Shown: piece after piece, positions 28,073 through 37,210 of the stretch
Layout: the number at the start of each line of letters is the position of its first letter
Numbering within the stretch: position 1 is the first letter of the stretch
Made by a program: the position numbers and the translations under genes
The notes under the pieces: generated by a model
The model's input: only the letters and a program-made list of their open reading frames with translations
Databases searched by the model: none
Told to the model about the DNA's origin: nothing
Origin: Desulfobacterales bacterium
GTDB taxonomy: Bacteria > Desulfobacterota > Desulfobacteria > Desulfobacterales > JAEINQ01
Assembly (NCBI GenBank): GCA_016342285.1
Contig: JAEINQ010000008.1
Coordinates: 1 to 64,000 of the forward strand
Reading direction: 5' to 3'
Length of the DNA stretch: 64,000 nucleotides

Positions 28073-29524
28073 ATGGTCCATGGGAAAAAAAAGATTCGGC
28101 TCGGCCTGATTCTCGGCATGGTTCTCGGCATCCTTTTCGCCTCCCTGATGGCCGTTCGTCTGGGCCTTTTTCACCGGGTGTCAAGGCTCGACCCAGCCGA
28201 CACCGCCGCCGTGGCCCAACGCGAAACCTGGATGGCCATTGACCAAAAGGACCGGCGCATCGGGTACGCCCACCGACGATTGGATCCGACCCAAAACGGA
28301 TTTACCCTCACCGACACCACCACCATGCGCATCAACACCATGGGCATGGTTCAGGACCTGTCCATTGAAACCCGCGCGACCCTCAACAGCGATCTGAGCC
28401 TGAAGGGGTTTGACTTTTCACTGACATCAAGCCTGTTCTCCTTTCAGGCCAGCGGCCAGGTTGAGGGCGACGCCCTCGTGGTGACCATGGACGGCAAGCA
28501 GGTCCCCATTGCCTTAGAAAGTCCGATCTTTCTCAGCGCCGGTATTCTCGACGCTGCCGCCGGTTCGAAAATGACGCCCGGCGACACCCGTACCTTTTCC
28601 GTCTTCGACCCGGCAACCCTGGGCCGCCGGCCGGTCCGAATCACCTTGAGGGGACCGGAAACACTTCAAATCGATGGGAAACACCTCGAAACACGCCGGT
28701 TCGATGTCGATTTCATGGGCAGCGCCCAGAGCGCCTGGGTGGATGGGCAAGGAAACGTGATCCGGGAAAAAGGGTTCATGGACATTACCCTGACCCGGGT
28801 GACCAGGGCCCAGGCATTAGACGGTGCGCCCCTTTCCGCCAGTCAGGACCTGACCCGCCTGGTGGCCGTGGCCGCCGACCGGCACATTGCCGAACCCCAG
28901 CGCCTGACCGTCCTGCGGCTGAAGGTCGACGGCATAACCAATCCGCTATCCCTGGATGGAGACCGGCAGCGCTATCGGGGCGGCGAACTCACCGTTCGCC
29001 GGGAACCGGTCCCTGACCCGGATCAGGTGCCATCGGTCGTGGCCGCGGAATTTCTGATGCCGGCCCCGTTTATCGAATCGGATCATCCCCGGATTCTTGA
29101 GACCGTGGGGAAAATCGTGTCCCCGGACGACCGGCCCCTGGCCCGGGTAGAAAAAATCATGCGCTGGATTCACGACAACATCCAAAGGCGTCCGGTCCTT
29201 TCGGTTCCAGACGCCGTACAAACCCTGATCCATGGCATGGGAGACTGCAACGAGCACGCCGTGCTCTTTGCCGCCATGGCCCGGGCTGCCGGCATTCCGG
29301 CCCGAATCGAGGCCGGTCTGGTTTACCTGAGGGGAAATTTCTACTACCATGCCTGGAACAGTCTTTATCTGGGGCAATGGGTGACGGCCGACGCCCTCAT
29401 GACCCAACTGCCGGCCGATGTCACCCACATCCGATTCGTTCACGGGGCCGCGGACCGCCAGATCGACCTGATGCAGGTCATCGGCAAGGTCCGCTTTTCC
29501 ATTCTGGAGCTGTCTGATGATTGA
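28073..29524 (+). CDS. Membrane-anchored transglutaminase-like protein
   Basis: This 483-residue protein has an N-terminal membrane segment (LGLILGMVLGILFASLMAV, about 9-27), then an extracytoplasmic region of some 330 residues, then a transglutaminase/protease-like core. The putative catalytic cysteine is in HGMGDCNEHAVLFAAM, the histidine in NFYYHAWNSLYL and the aspartate in WVTADALMTQLP. It ends 8 nt inside the next gene, so it forms an operon with the ABC transporter that follows. Proteins of this class act as proteases, amidases or crosslinkers on the cell surface; the substrate here is unknown. Confidence 0.85.
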   Translation: MVHGKKKIRLGLILGMVLGILFASLMAVRLGLFHRVSRLDPADTAAVAQRETWMAIDQKDRRIGYAHRRLDPTQNGFTLTDTTTMRINTMGMVQDLSIETRATLNSDLSLKGFDFSLTSSLFSFQASGQVEGDALVVTMDGKQVPIALESPIFLSAGILDAAAGSKMTPGDTRTFSVFDPATLGRRPVRITLRGPETLQIDGKHLETRRFDVDFMGSAQSAWVDGQGNVIREKGFMDITLTRVTRAQALDGAPLSASQDLTRLVAVAADRHIAEPQRLTVLRLKVDGITNPLSLDGDRQRYRGGELTVRREPVPDPDQVPSVVAAEFLMPAPFIESDHPRILETVGKIVSPDDRPLARVEKIMRWIHDNIQRRPVLSVPDAVQTLIHGMGDCNEHAVLFAAMARAAGIPARIEAGLVYLRGNFYYHAWNSLYLGQWVTADALMTQLPADVTHIRFVHGAADRQIDLMQVIGKVRFSILELSDD

Positions 29525-30251
29525 GTTGCGAGATCTATCCAAAACCTATGGCACCACCCGGGCCGTGGACCGCATCAGCCTGAAAGTACCAAAAGGTGAA
29601 CTCTTCGGGTTCATCGGGCCCAACGGCGCCGGAAAAACCACCACCATCCGGATGATCGGCGGCCTGCTGGCCCCCAGCCACGGAACGGTGGTCATCGACG
29701 GCATCGACATGGCCGCAAACCCCGTGGAAGCCAAACGCCGTATCGGGCTGATCCCTGACCGTCCCTTTCTCTATGAAAAACTCACCGGCATGGAGTTCAT
29801 GCGCTTCACCGCCGACCTCTACGACGTCGCCGAGGAGCGGTTCCACACCCGGACCGAAGAACTCCTGACCCTGTTCGGGCTGCTGGGCCGGGCCCATGAA
29901 CTGATCGAAAGCTATTCCCACGGCATGAAGCAACGGCTCATCATGGCCGCCTCCCTGCTCCACGAGCCGCCCATTCTCATTGTGGACGAGCCCATGGTGG
30001 GCCTGGATCCGAGGGGAATCCGGATGGTCCGCGAACTCTTTGGCGATCTGGCCGCAAACGGGACCACCATCTTCATGTCCACCCACACCCTGAAACTGGC
30101 CGAAGACGTCTGCCACCAAATCGGCATCATCAACCATGGCACCCTGGTTGCCACCGGCACCATCGACGATCTCAAGCTGGCCTCCGGCGTGGCCGAAGCG
30201 GACCTGGAAGGGGCATTTTTGCAGCTCACCAGGGAAGGGACCGACCCATGA
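29517..30251 (+). CDS. ABC transporter ATP-binding protein
   Basis: This 244-residue ABC ATPase has Walker A FIGPNGAGKTTTIRMI, signature YSHGMKQRLIMAASL, Walker B PILIVDEPMVGLDP and H-loop FMSTHTLKLAED. It resembles ATPases of ABC-2 type exporters. It starts before the stop of the transglutaminase-like gene and overlaps the permease gene by 4 nt, so the three proteins are made together. The transported substrate is not known. Confidence 0.95.
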   Translation: MIELRDLSKTYGTTRAVDRISLKVPKGELFGFIGPNGAGKTTTIRMIGGLLAPSHGTVVIDGIDMAANPVEAKRRIGLIPDRPFLYEKLTGMEFMRFTADLYDVAEERFHTRTEELLTLFGLLGRAHELIESYSHGMKQRLIMAASLLHEPPILIVDEPMVGLDPRGIRMVRELFGDLAANGTTIFMSTHTLKLAEDVCHQIGIINHGTLVATGTIDDLKLASGVAEADLEGAFLQLTREGTDP

Positions 30252-31996
30252 GACAGGTCATCACCCTGATCAAGCCGCGTTGGTGGACCTTTCGAAAGAA
30301 CAGCGGGGGGAAGGGCTCGGGCATGCGCCTGGCCCTGTTCGGCGTTCTGGGCGGGGCCTTCTGGGCCGGCATATTCGCCGTCACCTACCGGGTACTGGTC
30401 TATTTTCAAGGCGTGGAGGGGTTCGGCGACGTCCTGGCCCAAAAACTGCTCTCCATGACGATCCTGACCTTCTTTTCCCTGCTGGTCTTCAGTTCCATCC
30501 TCACGGCCCTTTCAAAACTCTACCTGAGCCGGGATCTGAACCTGGTGCACTCCCTGCCGGTGGCCAGTGAAAAAATCTTTCTGGCCCGCTGGATCGAAAG
30601 CACCGTGGACAGTTCCTGGATGGTGGTGGTCTACACCATTCCCATCTTTCTCTCCTACGCCCTGGTCTACCGCACGGGCCCATTGTTCTATCTCGACATC
30701 ATCCTGGTGCTGCTCCCCCTATGCGTGGCCGCTTCGGCCGTCAGCGCCCTGGCCGTTATGCTGGCCGTCATCATTTTACCGGCCTCGCGGGTGCGCAGCA
30801 TATTCGTATTTCTCGGCCTGTCCGTGCTCATCGGACTCTACGTCACCTTTCGCATGCTGCGGCCCGAACGCCTGGTGAACCCCGAGTCCTTTTCCACGGT
30901 GCTGGCCTACCTTCAAACCCTGAGCACCCCATCACCGCCGTGGCTGCCCAGCACCTGGGCCTACGACAGCCTTCTGGCCGCCCTGGACGGACGTACCGGC
31001 GACGCCCTGTTTCACGCAGCCCTGGCCTGGAGCTTTGCCGGCTTTGCGGCCGTGGTCAATTTCCAACTGGCCCGGCTGATTTATTTCAAGGGATTTTCCA
31101 AAACCCAGGCAGCCCTGATCCGGTTGTTCCAATCTCCCAAAAGCCGCCTCTACCAGATGCTCAAGCCCCTTTCCGGGCCTGCCCGCGCCTTTGTCTACAA
31201 AGAAATCCGATCCTTCTGGCGGGACCAGGCCCAGTGGTCCCAGATTTTTCTGGTGGCGGCACTGGTGGCCATTTACCTGTACAACTTTTCGGTGCTCCCC
31301 CTGGACAAGTCGCCCATCCGCACCGTCTATCTCCAAAATCTTTTCAGCTTTCTCAACATGGCCCTGGCCGCCTTCGTGCTCACCGCGATCACCGCCCGAT
31401 TCGCCTTTCCATCGGTGAGTATCGAGGGGCACAGCTTCTGGATCGTTCGATCCGGTCCCATTTCCATCCGGACCTTTCTGTGGATCAAGTTCTTCATCTA
31501 CCTCTTCCCGTTGCTGGTACTGAGTCAGATCCTCATCGTGGCCACCAACCTGCTGTTAAACGTCACCCCTTTCATGATGGTCCTGTCCGTGATCACCATG
31601 TTCTTCCTCACCCCGGGGGTCATCGCCATGGGAGTCGGCCTGGGGGCCGCCTACCCGGACTTCGGTTCAGAAAACCCGGCCCAGACGGTCACCAGTTTCG
31701 GTGGGCTCGTCTTCATGATCATGTCGGCGACCTTCATCGCCGTGGTGACCATTCTTCAGGCCGGCCCGGTCTACACCCTCTTCATGTCAGGCATTCATGG
31801 CCGGGCCGTATCCGCGCTCCAGTGGACCTGGATCATCGGCTCTTTTGCCGTTGCCCTCCTCCTGAGCGTCCTCGCCCTGATCCTTCCCATGCGTTTCGGT
31901 ATCCGTCGGCTCTCGCTTCACGCCGTCGGTGTCAATCCGGTCCATTCCAAGTCGCATCGCCACAAGGCGGCGGTCGAACCGGGGTTGATCATATAA
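30248..31996 (+). CDS. ABC transporter permease, ABC-2-like
   Basis: This 582-residue polytopic membrane protein has many hydrophobic segments: near 30-50 (ALFGVLGGAFWAGIFAV), 75-95, 130-200, and a cluster between 370 and 560. The permease is large for an ABC-2 half-transporter and likely carries about 12 segments in one chain. It pairs with the preceding ATPase through a 4-nt ATGA overlap. The upstream transglutaminase-like protein suggests a shared role in the envelope. Confidence 0.85.
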   Translation: MRQVITLIKPRWWTFRKNSGGKGSGMRLALFGVLGGAFWAGIFAVTYRVLVYFQGVEGFGDVLAQKLLSMTILTFFSLLVFSSILTALSKLYLSRDLNLVHSLPVASEKIFLARWIESTVDSSWMVVVYTIPIFLSYALVYRTGPLFYLDIILVLLPLCVAASAVSALAVMLAVIILPASRVRSIFVFLGLSVLIGLYVTFRMLRPERLVNPESFSTVLAYLQTLSTPSPPWLPSTWAYDSLLAALDGRTGDALFHAALAWSFAGFAAVVNFQLARLIYFKGFSKTQAALIRLFQSPKSRLYQMLKPLSGPARAFVYKEIRSFWRDQAQWSQIFLVAALVAIYLYNFSVLPLDKSPIRTVYLQNLFSFLNMALAAFVLTAITARFAFPSVSIEGHSFWIVRSGPISIRTFLWIKFFIYLFPLLVLSQILIVATNLLLNVTPFMMVLSVITMFFLTPGVIAMGVGLGAAYPDFGSENPAQTVTSFGGLVFMIMSATFIAVVTILQAGPVYTLFMSGIHGRAVSALQWTWIIGSFAVALLLSVLALILPMRFGIRRLSLHAVGVNPVHSKSHRHKAAVEPGLII

Positions 31997-32082
31997 GGCC
32001 GTTGTCCCGCCCATATCTTGGCTGAAAAGAGCTGGCGCGAAGCAACGCCTCAAAACTTTGATACATTTCAAACTTTAGCCGG

Positions 32083-33282
32083 TTAAAGCAGGGTATACCC
32101 CTTTTCCTTCATGGCTGCGATAACGTCAGCAACATGTTCAGGGCCTCGGGTTTCCAGTTCCAGCTCCACCCGGGTCATGTAGATGGGCAGGTTTCCCGCG
32201 CCGCGGTCGTGGTGGATGTGCAGGACGTTGGCCTTGAGGGCAGCCACTGCTGCAAGGAGCCGGGACAGGGAACCGGGAACATCCTCCAACTGAACCCCTA
32301 TGCGCATGACGCGCCCCTTTTTGATCAACCCCTGACGGATCACCCTACCGAGCAGGGGGCTGTCCACGTTGCCGCCGCTGATCACCAGCACCACCCGGGC
32401 GTCGTTGGGCGGGACAACAAGGCCACTGATCAATGCCGCCAAGGGTGCCGCGCCGGCCCCTTCGGCCAGAATCTTCTTTCGTTCCAGGAGCAGTAAAATG
32501 GCCGCGGCAATCTGTTCTTCTTCCACGGCAACCATGTTTTCAACGGTCCGGGAGATGATATCGAAGCATTGCTGTCCGGGCTTTTTCACGGTAATGCCGT
32601 CGGCAATGGAAGTGGCGGACGACGCTTCCACCATATGCCCGGCGGCAAGGGAAAAACAGACAGCTGCGCAGACGGCAGCCTGGACCCCGATGATACGCAA
32701 ATCCGGCCGTTTGGCCTTAACGGCAGAGGCAATGCCGGAAATCAATCCGCCACCGCCCACAGGGCAAAGGATCATATCGGCGTCGGGCAGGTCCTGGAGG
32801 ATTTCCAACCCCACGGTTCCCTGACCGGCCATGATGTCAACGTCATCAAAGGGGTGAATGAAGGTCATTCCCGTTCGGCTCAATTCTTCGGCTCGTGCCA
32901 GGCACTCGCCGATACTCTGTCCATGGATCACCACATGGCCACCGTAAGCCCGGGTGGCCTCCTGCTTGGTAATGGAAACCCATTCGGGCATGACAATGGT
33001 CGCCCTGACCCCGGCCCGGCGGGCAGCCAGGGCCACCCCCTGAGCATGGTTTCCAGCAGAGGCCGCAACCACCCCTTGGGGGCCGATTGTCCCGCCACCG
33101 GAAAGCAGGCGGTAGCTGGCCCCTCGAATTTTAAAGGAGCCGGTCTTCTGAAGATTTTCCAGCTTCAGATAGACCTGGGCCCCGAACATACGACTGAAGG
33201 CGGGCGAATGGACCAGCGGTGTTTTGATGATGTGTGGGGCCAGGGTCTTTGCGGCTTTTTCGATTTCTTGAAGGGGAATCAT
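32083..33282 (-). CDS. ilvA: Threonine dehydratase (threonine ammonia-lyase) with ACT domain
   Basis: This 399-residue PLP enzyme converts threonine to 2-oxobutanoate and ammonia. The PLP lysine is in ENLQKTGSFKIRGASYRL. SAGNHAQGVALAARR and the glycine loop CPVGGGGLISGIAS bind cofactor and phosphate. A C-terminal ACT domain (VMRIGVQLEDVPGSLSRLLA, about 325-399) suggests allosteric control. Length matches the short TdcB/IlvA-like form with one ACT domain. The start MIPLQEIEKAAKTL at 33282 is preferred; a longer frame enters repeat DNA. Whether it serves isoleucine synthesis or threonine breakdown cannot be told. Confidence 0.93.
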   Translation of the reverse strand: MIPLQEIEKAAKTLAPHIIKTPLVHSPAFSRMFGAQVYLKLENLQKTGSFKIRGASYRLLSGGGTIGPQGVVAASAGNHAQGVALAARRAGVRATIVMPEWVSITKQEATRAYGGHVVIHGQSIGECLARAEELSRTGMTFIHPFDDVDIMAGQGTVGLEILQDLPDADMILCPVGGGGLISGIASAVKAKRPDLRIIGVQAAVCAAVCFSLAAGHMVEASSATSIADGITVKKPGQQCFDIISRTVENMVAVEEEQIAAAILLLLERKKILAEGAGAAPLAALISGLVVPPNDARVVLVISGGNVDSPLLGRVIRQGLIKKGRVMRIGVQLEDVPGSLSRLLAAVAALKANVLHIHHDRGAGNLPIYMTRVELELETRGPEHVADVIAAMKEKGYTLL

Positions 33283-33320
33283 GGCTCGACCTCGGCTGTT
33301 GGGGGTTCGATGCATCTTGG

Positions 33321-33365
33321 AAATCCATGTCCTCAGGGCATGGTCAGTGTCAATTGGCGATGCCG
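33321..33365 (-). repeat. Intergenic repeat module B, copy 1
   Basis: The core (AATCCATG...GGGCATGGTC...GTCAATTGGCGATGCCG on this strand) recurs at 51272-51320 in the same sense and, inverted, at 48851-48904 and 49691-49744. Confidence 0.75.
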
Positions 33366-33385
33366 TTTTCATTCGTCGGCCAATG

Positions 33386-33597
33386 CCTTAGGAGGGCTTA
33401 ATATCCAATTTTCAATTCTCAATGTTCAAGAAAGGCAATCTGCCATTATGGCCTTTTAAAAAACTGGCAGAGCGCAGCGATTCCACACTTGAGCATTGGA
33501 AATTGAGTATTGGACATTGGAAATTCACGATAGTCGTTCTCGCCGGAACGGTAGAACCTCTTCCGGTCCACCACTTGAAGTGGTGGTTTAATGCCAG
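33386..33597. repeat. ~212-bp dispersed repeat, copy 1
   Basis: It starts CCTTAGGAGGGCTTAAT and ends with the perfect hairpin CCACCACTT-G-AAGTGGTGG plus TTTAATGCCAG. A second copy at 40975-41193 aligns across the full length with scattered differences, including the shared CTGCCATT...GCCTTTTAAAAAA core. No gene is evident in it. Confidence 0.85.
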
Positions 33598-33806
33598 AGT
33601 GACTATAGTGTCTCTATTTCGAAGACTTTTCAACTGCAAAACATGTCGTTGTAGAAAGGGTTGTACCGCTTATGAATGGAAACGAAACCTGTTAGCGGTT
33701 GACGGCGCATTGACAGGTATGCTTTTCTATATGGGTCGGATCGGCGGCATCACCACATGAGCTTTTCACAAGACGGCCGAAATTTATCCGATTCACGACC
33801 AAGGAG

Positions 33807-33840
33807 TGCCCGTCCACGAATCGGTTTTTGAGTGGATGGG
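33807..33840 (+). repeat. 34-bp repeat, copy 1
   Basis: The sequence GTGCCCGTCCACGAATCGG...GAGTGGATGG occurs again, inverted and with one mismatch, at 56374-56407. It lies in a gene-free stretch (33598-34040) where I see nothing else I can assign. Confidence 0.7.
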
Positions 33841-34040
33841 CACCGATGAACGTTTCCAATTCATAAATGTGAATTTTTGTCCAAGGTCAAGGCAATCAAG
33901 CCATTGCGCGGAGGCGTAGCGTGCTACGCCGCACAAGCGATGGCGCCGATTGACGCCGAGACTTGTCCGCCTCTGGCGGGTTGGGCAAAAAGGCCATTTA
34001 TGGATGGAAAATAAGGGGTTCCTAGCTATTTCGTGTGGGA

Positions 34041-34238
34041 GGCCAGGAGGGTGCTTTCTCGCGGCCCGAAAAACTCGTCGCCAAGCGCCCGTAACCCCGG
34101 ACAGCGCCTTCTTTCAACAGAAAAGATTGATATTCTGGTTTGTTAAGAAGCATTTGCGGCCGGGCTGGGTTCTGTCCGGGGCAACGGGCCCTAAGCGGCT
34201 CAGACAGTTCCGAGCCGCGATAAAGCACCCTCCTGGCC
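34041..34238. repeat. 198-bp nested inverted-repeat element
   Basis: Outer arms of 25 bp (34041-34065 and 34214-34238) pair with one mismatch. Inside them CCCCGGACAG (34095-34104) pairs perfectly with CTGTCCGGGG (34172-34181), extended by CCCG/CGGG. Further in, CTTCTT/AAGAAG and CAGAA/TTCTG are arranged in order. The whole region could fold as one long branched stem. It may be a structured RNA or a fold-back MITE; it ends 60 bp before the YqeY gene. Confidence 0.6.
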
Positions 34239-34297
34239 CTGACCTGCACCGTTTTACCCATATGAAACAGCGAAGAGCCAAATAAGGAGAGATCCCA

Positions 34298-34798
34298 ATG
34301 ACAGACGAAACGGCAGTGGCTTACGGATGGCATGCCGGTATGCCCACGACCCTCATGGAAAAGCTCAAGATCGACCTGCGCTCGGCAATGATGTCAAAAG
34401 ACGCGGTGGGCCGGGACGCCGTCAGGCAGGTGATGTCGGAATTCCCCGGGCTCACGGTTCCCATCACATTGGAGAGCGGCAAGAACACCACGCGGCACAA
34501 GAAGCCGGAAGAAATCACGGACGACGACATTCTCAATATCATCCGAAAGCTGGTCAAGTCGGAAAAGACCGTTCTGGAAATCAATAAAGAGGCTGGTTCT
34601 CCCTACCTGATGATCCTCGAGATGTACCTTCCCAAAATGGCCGACAGGGAAGAAATCGCTCAGTGGATTGAGGCCAACGTCGATTTTTCATCCCTGAAGA
34701 GCCCCATGCAGGCCATGGGCCAGGTCATGAAGCATTTCGGCAAACTGGCCGACGGCAATCAGGTCAAATCCATTTTACAGGAAAAGGACCGTGCCTGA
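34298..34798 (+). CDS. YqeY/GatB-like domain protein
   Basis: This 166-residue YqeY-family protein is related to the C-terminal tRNA-binding domain of the GatB amidotransferase subunit. Characteristic parts are LMEKLKIDLRSAMMSKDAVG, DDDILNIIRKLVKSEKT and MILEMYLPKMADREEIAQWI. The role in bacteria is not firmly established. AAGGAGAGA precedes the ATG at good spacing. It stands alone between repeat elements. Confidence 0.88.
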   Translation: MTDETAVAYGWHAGMPTTLMEKLKIDLRSAMMSKDAVGRDAVRQVMSEFPGLTVPITLESGKNTTRHKKPEEITDDDILNIIRKLVKSEKTVLEINKEAGSPYLMILEMYLPKMADREEIAQWIEANVDFSSLKSPMQAMGQVMKHFGKLADGNQVKSILQEKDRA

Positions 34799-34810
34799 TC
34801 AATTCCCATC

Positions 34811-34866
34811 CAGTAAAGAATCTGGCATAGAGGACCAGGCTTTGGTTTGCCCCTTGAAGGGCCTGT
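34811..34866 (+). repeat. Intergenic repeat module A, copy 1
   Basis: The sequence CAGTAAAGAATCTGGC...GAGGACCAGGCTTTGG and GTTTGCCCC belongs to a family with copies near 35990, 40843, 48720 and 49638. A CTGG...CCAG pairing lies in its centre. It begins 13 bp after the YqeY stop. Confidence 0.8.
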
Positions 34867-35055
34867 CCTGTATGCTTGAAGTTCGAAGTGCCTAAAATGC
34901 CTAAAGGACGTGGATTCCGACTTCAAATTGAAGGGCAATATCCGTTTGACTGAATTCCGGTTATTCTATATGTTGTCATAAATTCTTTGAACATTCCGTT
35001 GCCAAACAGCACCGCCATGTCCATAGAGGATGCACCTGCTACGCGGAGGCCCGCC

Positions 35056-35991
35056 ATGACAGGGATCCGGCCGGCTTATCTGAACGCACTGGAAGCCGGC
35101 ACGTTACGTAAAAGAACGGCCGAGGCAGTCGAAGCCCTGAGCGACTGTCGGCTCTGTCCCCGTCAGTGCGGGGTTGATCGGCTCGGCGATGAAAAAGGAT
35201 TCTGCCAGACCGGTCGATCCGCCATGGTTTCCAGCTTCAACGCGCACTTCGGCGAAGAGTCCCCGCTGGTCGGAACCGGCGGATCCGGAACCATTTTCTT
35301 TACCCATTGCAACCTGCTGTGCAATTTTTGCCAGAACGACGACATCAGCCATGGGGGAGATGGTGAAGCGGTAACCGCCCGGCACCTGGCGGCCATGATG
35401 CTGACCCTGCAAAAAAGAGGCTGCCATAACATCAATTTCGTCACCCCGTCCCATGTGGTACCTCAGATCCTCGAAGCCATTGAGGTTGCGTCTGAAAATG
35501 GATTGTGCGTGCCCCTGGTCTTCAACACCAGCGCCTACGACCGGGTATCGACCCTGAAATATCTGGAAGGGATTGTCGACATCTATATGCCCGACTTCAA
35601 GTTCTGGAGCGCCGAGGTGGCCGAAACAACCTGCGGGGCGCGTGACTATCCGGAAACAGCCCGCGGGGCGATTGGAGAGATGCATCGACAGGTCGGCGAC
35701 CTGACCGTGGACCCGGCCGGCATCGCCGTGCGGGGCTTGCTGGTGCGTCATCTGGTCATGCCCCACGGCTGGGCCGGAACCGGCGATGTCATGACCCACG
35801 TTGCCGAGCGGATTTCCAAAGAGACCTATGTCAACATCATGCCACAATACCGACCCTGTGGCAGGGCGGCTGAGGTCGAACAACTCCGGCGCCCCATTAC
35901 CACCGAGGAGTTCAAAACAGCCATCGAAGTGGCCCTGAAAGCAGGGATCACACGCCTGGACAGCCGGTCAAGGCGGTTTGGATCGGGGTAA
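35056..35991 (+). CDS. PflX-like radical SAM protein
   Basis: This 311-residue protein carries the radical SAM cluster motif in FFTHCNLLCNFCQNDD (CxxxCxxC). An upstream cysteine set (CRLCPRQCGVDR, KGFCQTG) is typical of the YgkA/PflX group of pyruvate formate-lyase activase homologues. The start MTGIRPAYLNAL at 35056 follows GCGGAGG at good spacing; 34987 is an alternative. The substrate is unknown for most family members. No glycyl-radical enzyme gene lies nearby. Confidence 0.88.
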   Translation: MTGIRPAYLNALEAGTLRKRTAEAVEALSDCRLCPRQCGVDRLGDEKGFCQTGRSAMVSSFNAHFGEESPLVGTGGSGTIFFTHCNLLCNFCQNDDISHGGDGEAVTARHLAAMMLTLQKRGCHNINFVTPSHVVPQILEAIEVASENGLCVPLVFNTSAYDRVSTLKYLEGIVDIYMPDFKFWSAEVAETTCGARDYPETARGAIGEMHRQVGDLTVDPAGIAVRGLLVRHLVMPHGWAGTGDVMTHVAERISKETYVNIMPQYRPCGRAAEVEQLRRPITTEEFKTAIEVALKAGITRLDSRSRRFGSG

Positions 35992-36085
35992 AAAATCCAG
36001 GTCCAAAGCACCAGACTTTGATTTGCCCCTGGAAGGGGCTGGGTTGTCGCCATCATTGTGGATTCGTACTTCGAATTGAACAGGG
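35990..36085 (+). repeat. Intergenic repeat module A, copy 2
   Basis: This is a diverged copy: AAATCCAGGTCCAAAGCACC, then AGACTTTGATTTGCCCC, followed by GTGGATTCGTACTTCGAATT, which also follows copies 1 and 4. It fills the space before the HD hydrolase gene. Confidence 0.6.
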
Positions 36086-36110
36086 ACGCCAATCGCAAGA
36101 GAGAAAACCC

Positions 36111-37085
36111 ATGACCGCCTCCAGACAACACTCGAAAAACAAGGTCAACGCCACCGCCGTCATCGACACCCGATCGGCCTTGCTCTCTGACCTCGTCCGC
36201 ATGAATGATCCCGATGCCGTGCTGGCGGAGGTGCGCTGTATTCTGTCGGTGATCGATGATCGTTTTGACGACGACCTGGTGGATCGAGCCTTTGAACTGA
36301 CGATCAATCTGTTCCGGGGGCACTATCCCGGATACCGTGAATGCAACACCGAATACCACAATCTGCGCCACACCACGGACACTTTTCTGACCACGGCCCG
36401 CCTGGCCCACGGTGCCATCATCGACGGCGAGCGATTCACGAACCGCCGGGTCTCGTTGGCGCTTACCGCGGCCCTGCTCCACGACGCCGGTTATATTCAG
36501 GAAATCGACGACATCGAGGGTACCGGCGCCAAGCACACCCTGGACCATGTTCAGCGCAGCATGCAGTTCATGGAAAAGGCGGCCGGAGACCTCGGCCTGT
36601 CCGAGGATGAGGTCTCCGACGGTGCCGCCATGATCTTCTGCACGGAAATCGCCGAGGAACTGACGGATTTCGATTCGGAAGATCCCCAGATTCTCCTGTT
36701 GGGCAAAATTCTCGGGGCCGCCGACCTGCTGGCCCAGTTGGCCGACCGCACCTACCTGGAAAAACTGCTGTTTCTTTACCGGGAATTCAAGGAGGCCAAT
36801 GTAGGCGGTTACGAAAACGAACGCGATCTGCTGCGGCGCACCGTCGGGTTCTACGACGCCATCGTCATTCGCCTGGACAAAACCCTGAGTGGTGCCGACC
36901 GATTCGTCAATTCCCATTTTTCCCAGCGATGGGGAATTGACCGCAATCTATACAAAGAGGCCATTGAGAACCAAAAGTTGTACCTGAAAAAAATCCTGGC
37001 GATCCCCGATACCGATCATCGGGATTTCCTGAAACGAAACGGCATTGTGGAAAAGGTCCGCAAAAAGTACAGGACCCCCCACTGA
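36111..37085 (+). CDS. HD-domain phosphohydrolase
   Basis: This 324-residue protein has an HD metal site: histidine in YHNLRHTTDTFL, the HD pair in ALLHDAGYIQEI and a later conserved block HTLDHVQRSMQF. HD enzymes hydrolyse nucleotides, cyclic nucleotides or phosphoesters; this subfamily, related to PDE-like metal phosphohydrolases, has no second domain to suggest a signal. Start ATG 36111 is chosen over 36018, which lies in repeat DNA. It is likely monocistronic. Confidence 0.82.
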   Translation: MTASRQHSKNKVNATAVIDTRSALLSDLVRMNDPDAVLAEVRCILSVIDDRFDDDLVDRAFELTINLFRGHYPGYRECNTEYHNLRHTTDTFLTTARLAHGAIIDGERFTNRRVSLALTAALLHDAGYIQEIDDIEGTGAKHTLDHVQRSMQFMEKAAGDLGLSEDEVSDGAAMIFCTEIAEELTDFDSEDPQILLLGKILGAADLLAQLADRTYLEKLLFLYREFKEANVGGYENERDLLRRTVGFYDAIVIRLDKTLSGADRFVNSHFSQRWGIDRNLYKEAIENQKLYLKKILAIPDTDHRDFLKRNGIVEKVRKKYRTPH

Positions 37086-37210
37086 CACCGCCGGAAACAG
37101 ACCGGACCCTGCCCGCCGCCCTCTGGAACCCAAGGCCGAGCCGCCCCCCCATGGACAGGACCGGCAAAGCCGGATCGCAGAGAGTAAAGCCACCCCACTG
37201 GAGAATGTCG

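Noticed and set aside
30721-32025. 434-codon plus-strand frame inside the permease gene
   Set aside because: The permease frame has membrane segments and couples to the ATPase; this one is a proline/arginine-rich shadow.
33950-34285. 111-codon frame across the nested inverted repeat
   Set aside because: The frame is explained by the non-coding repeat structure and has no family match.
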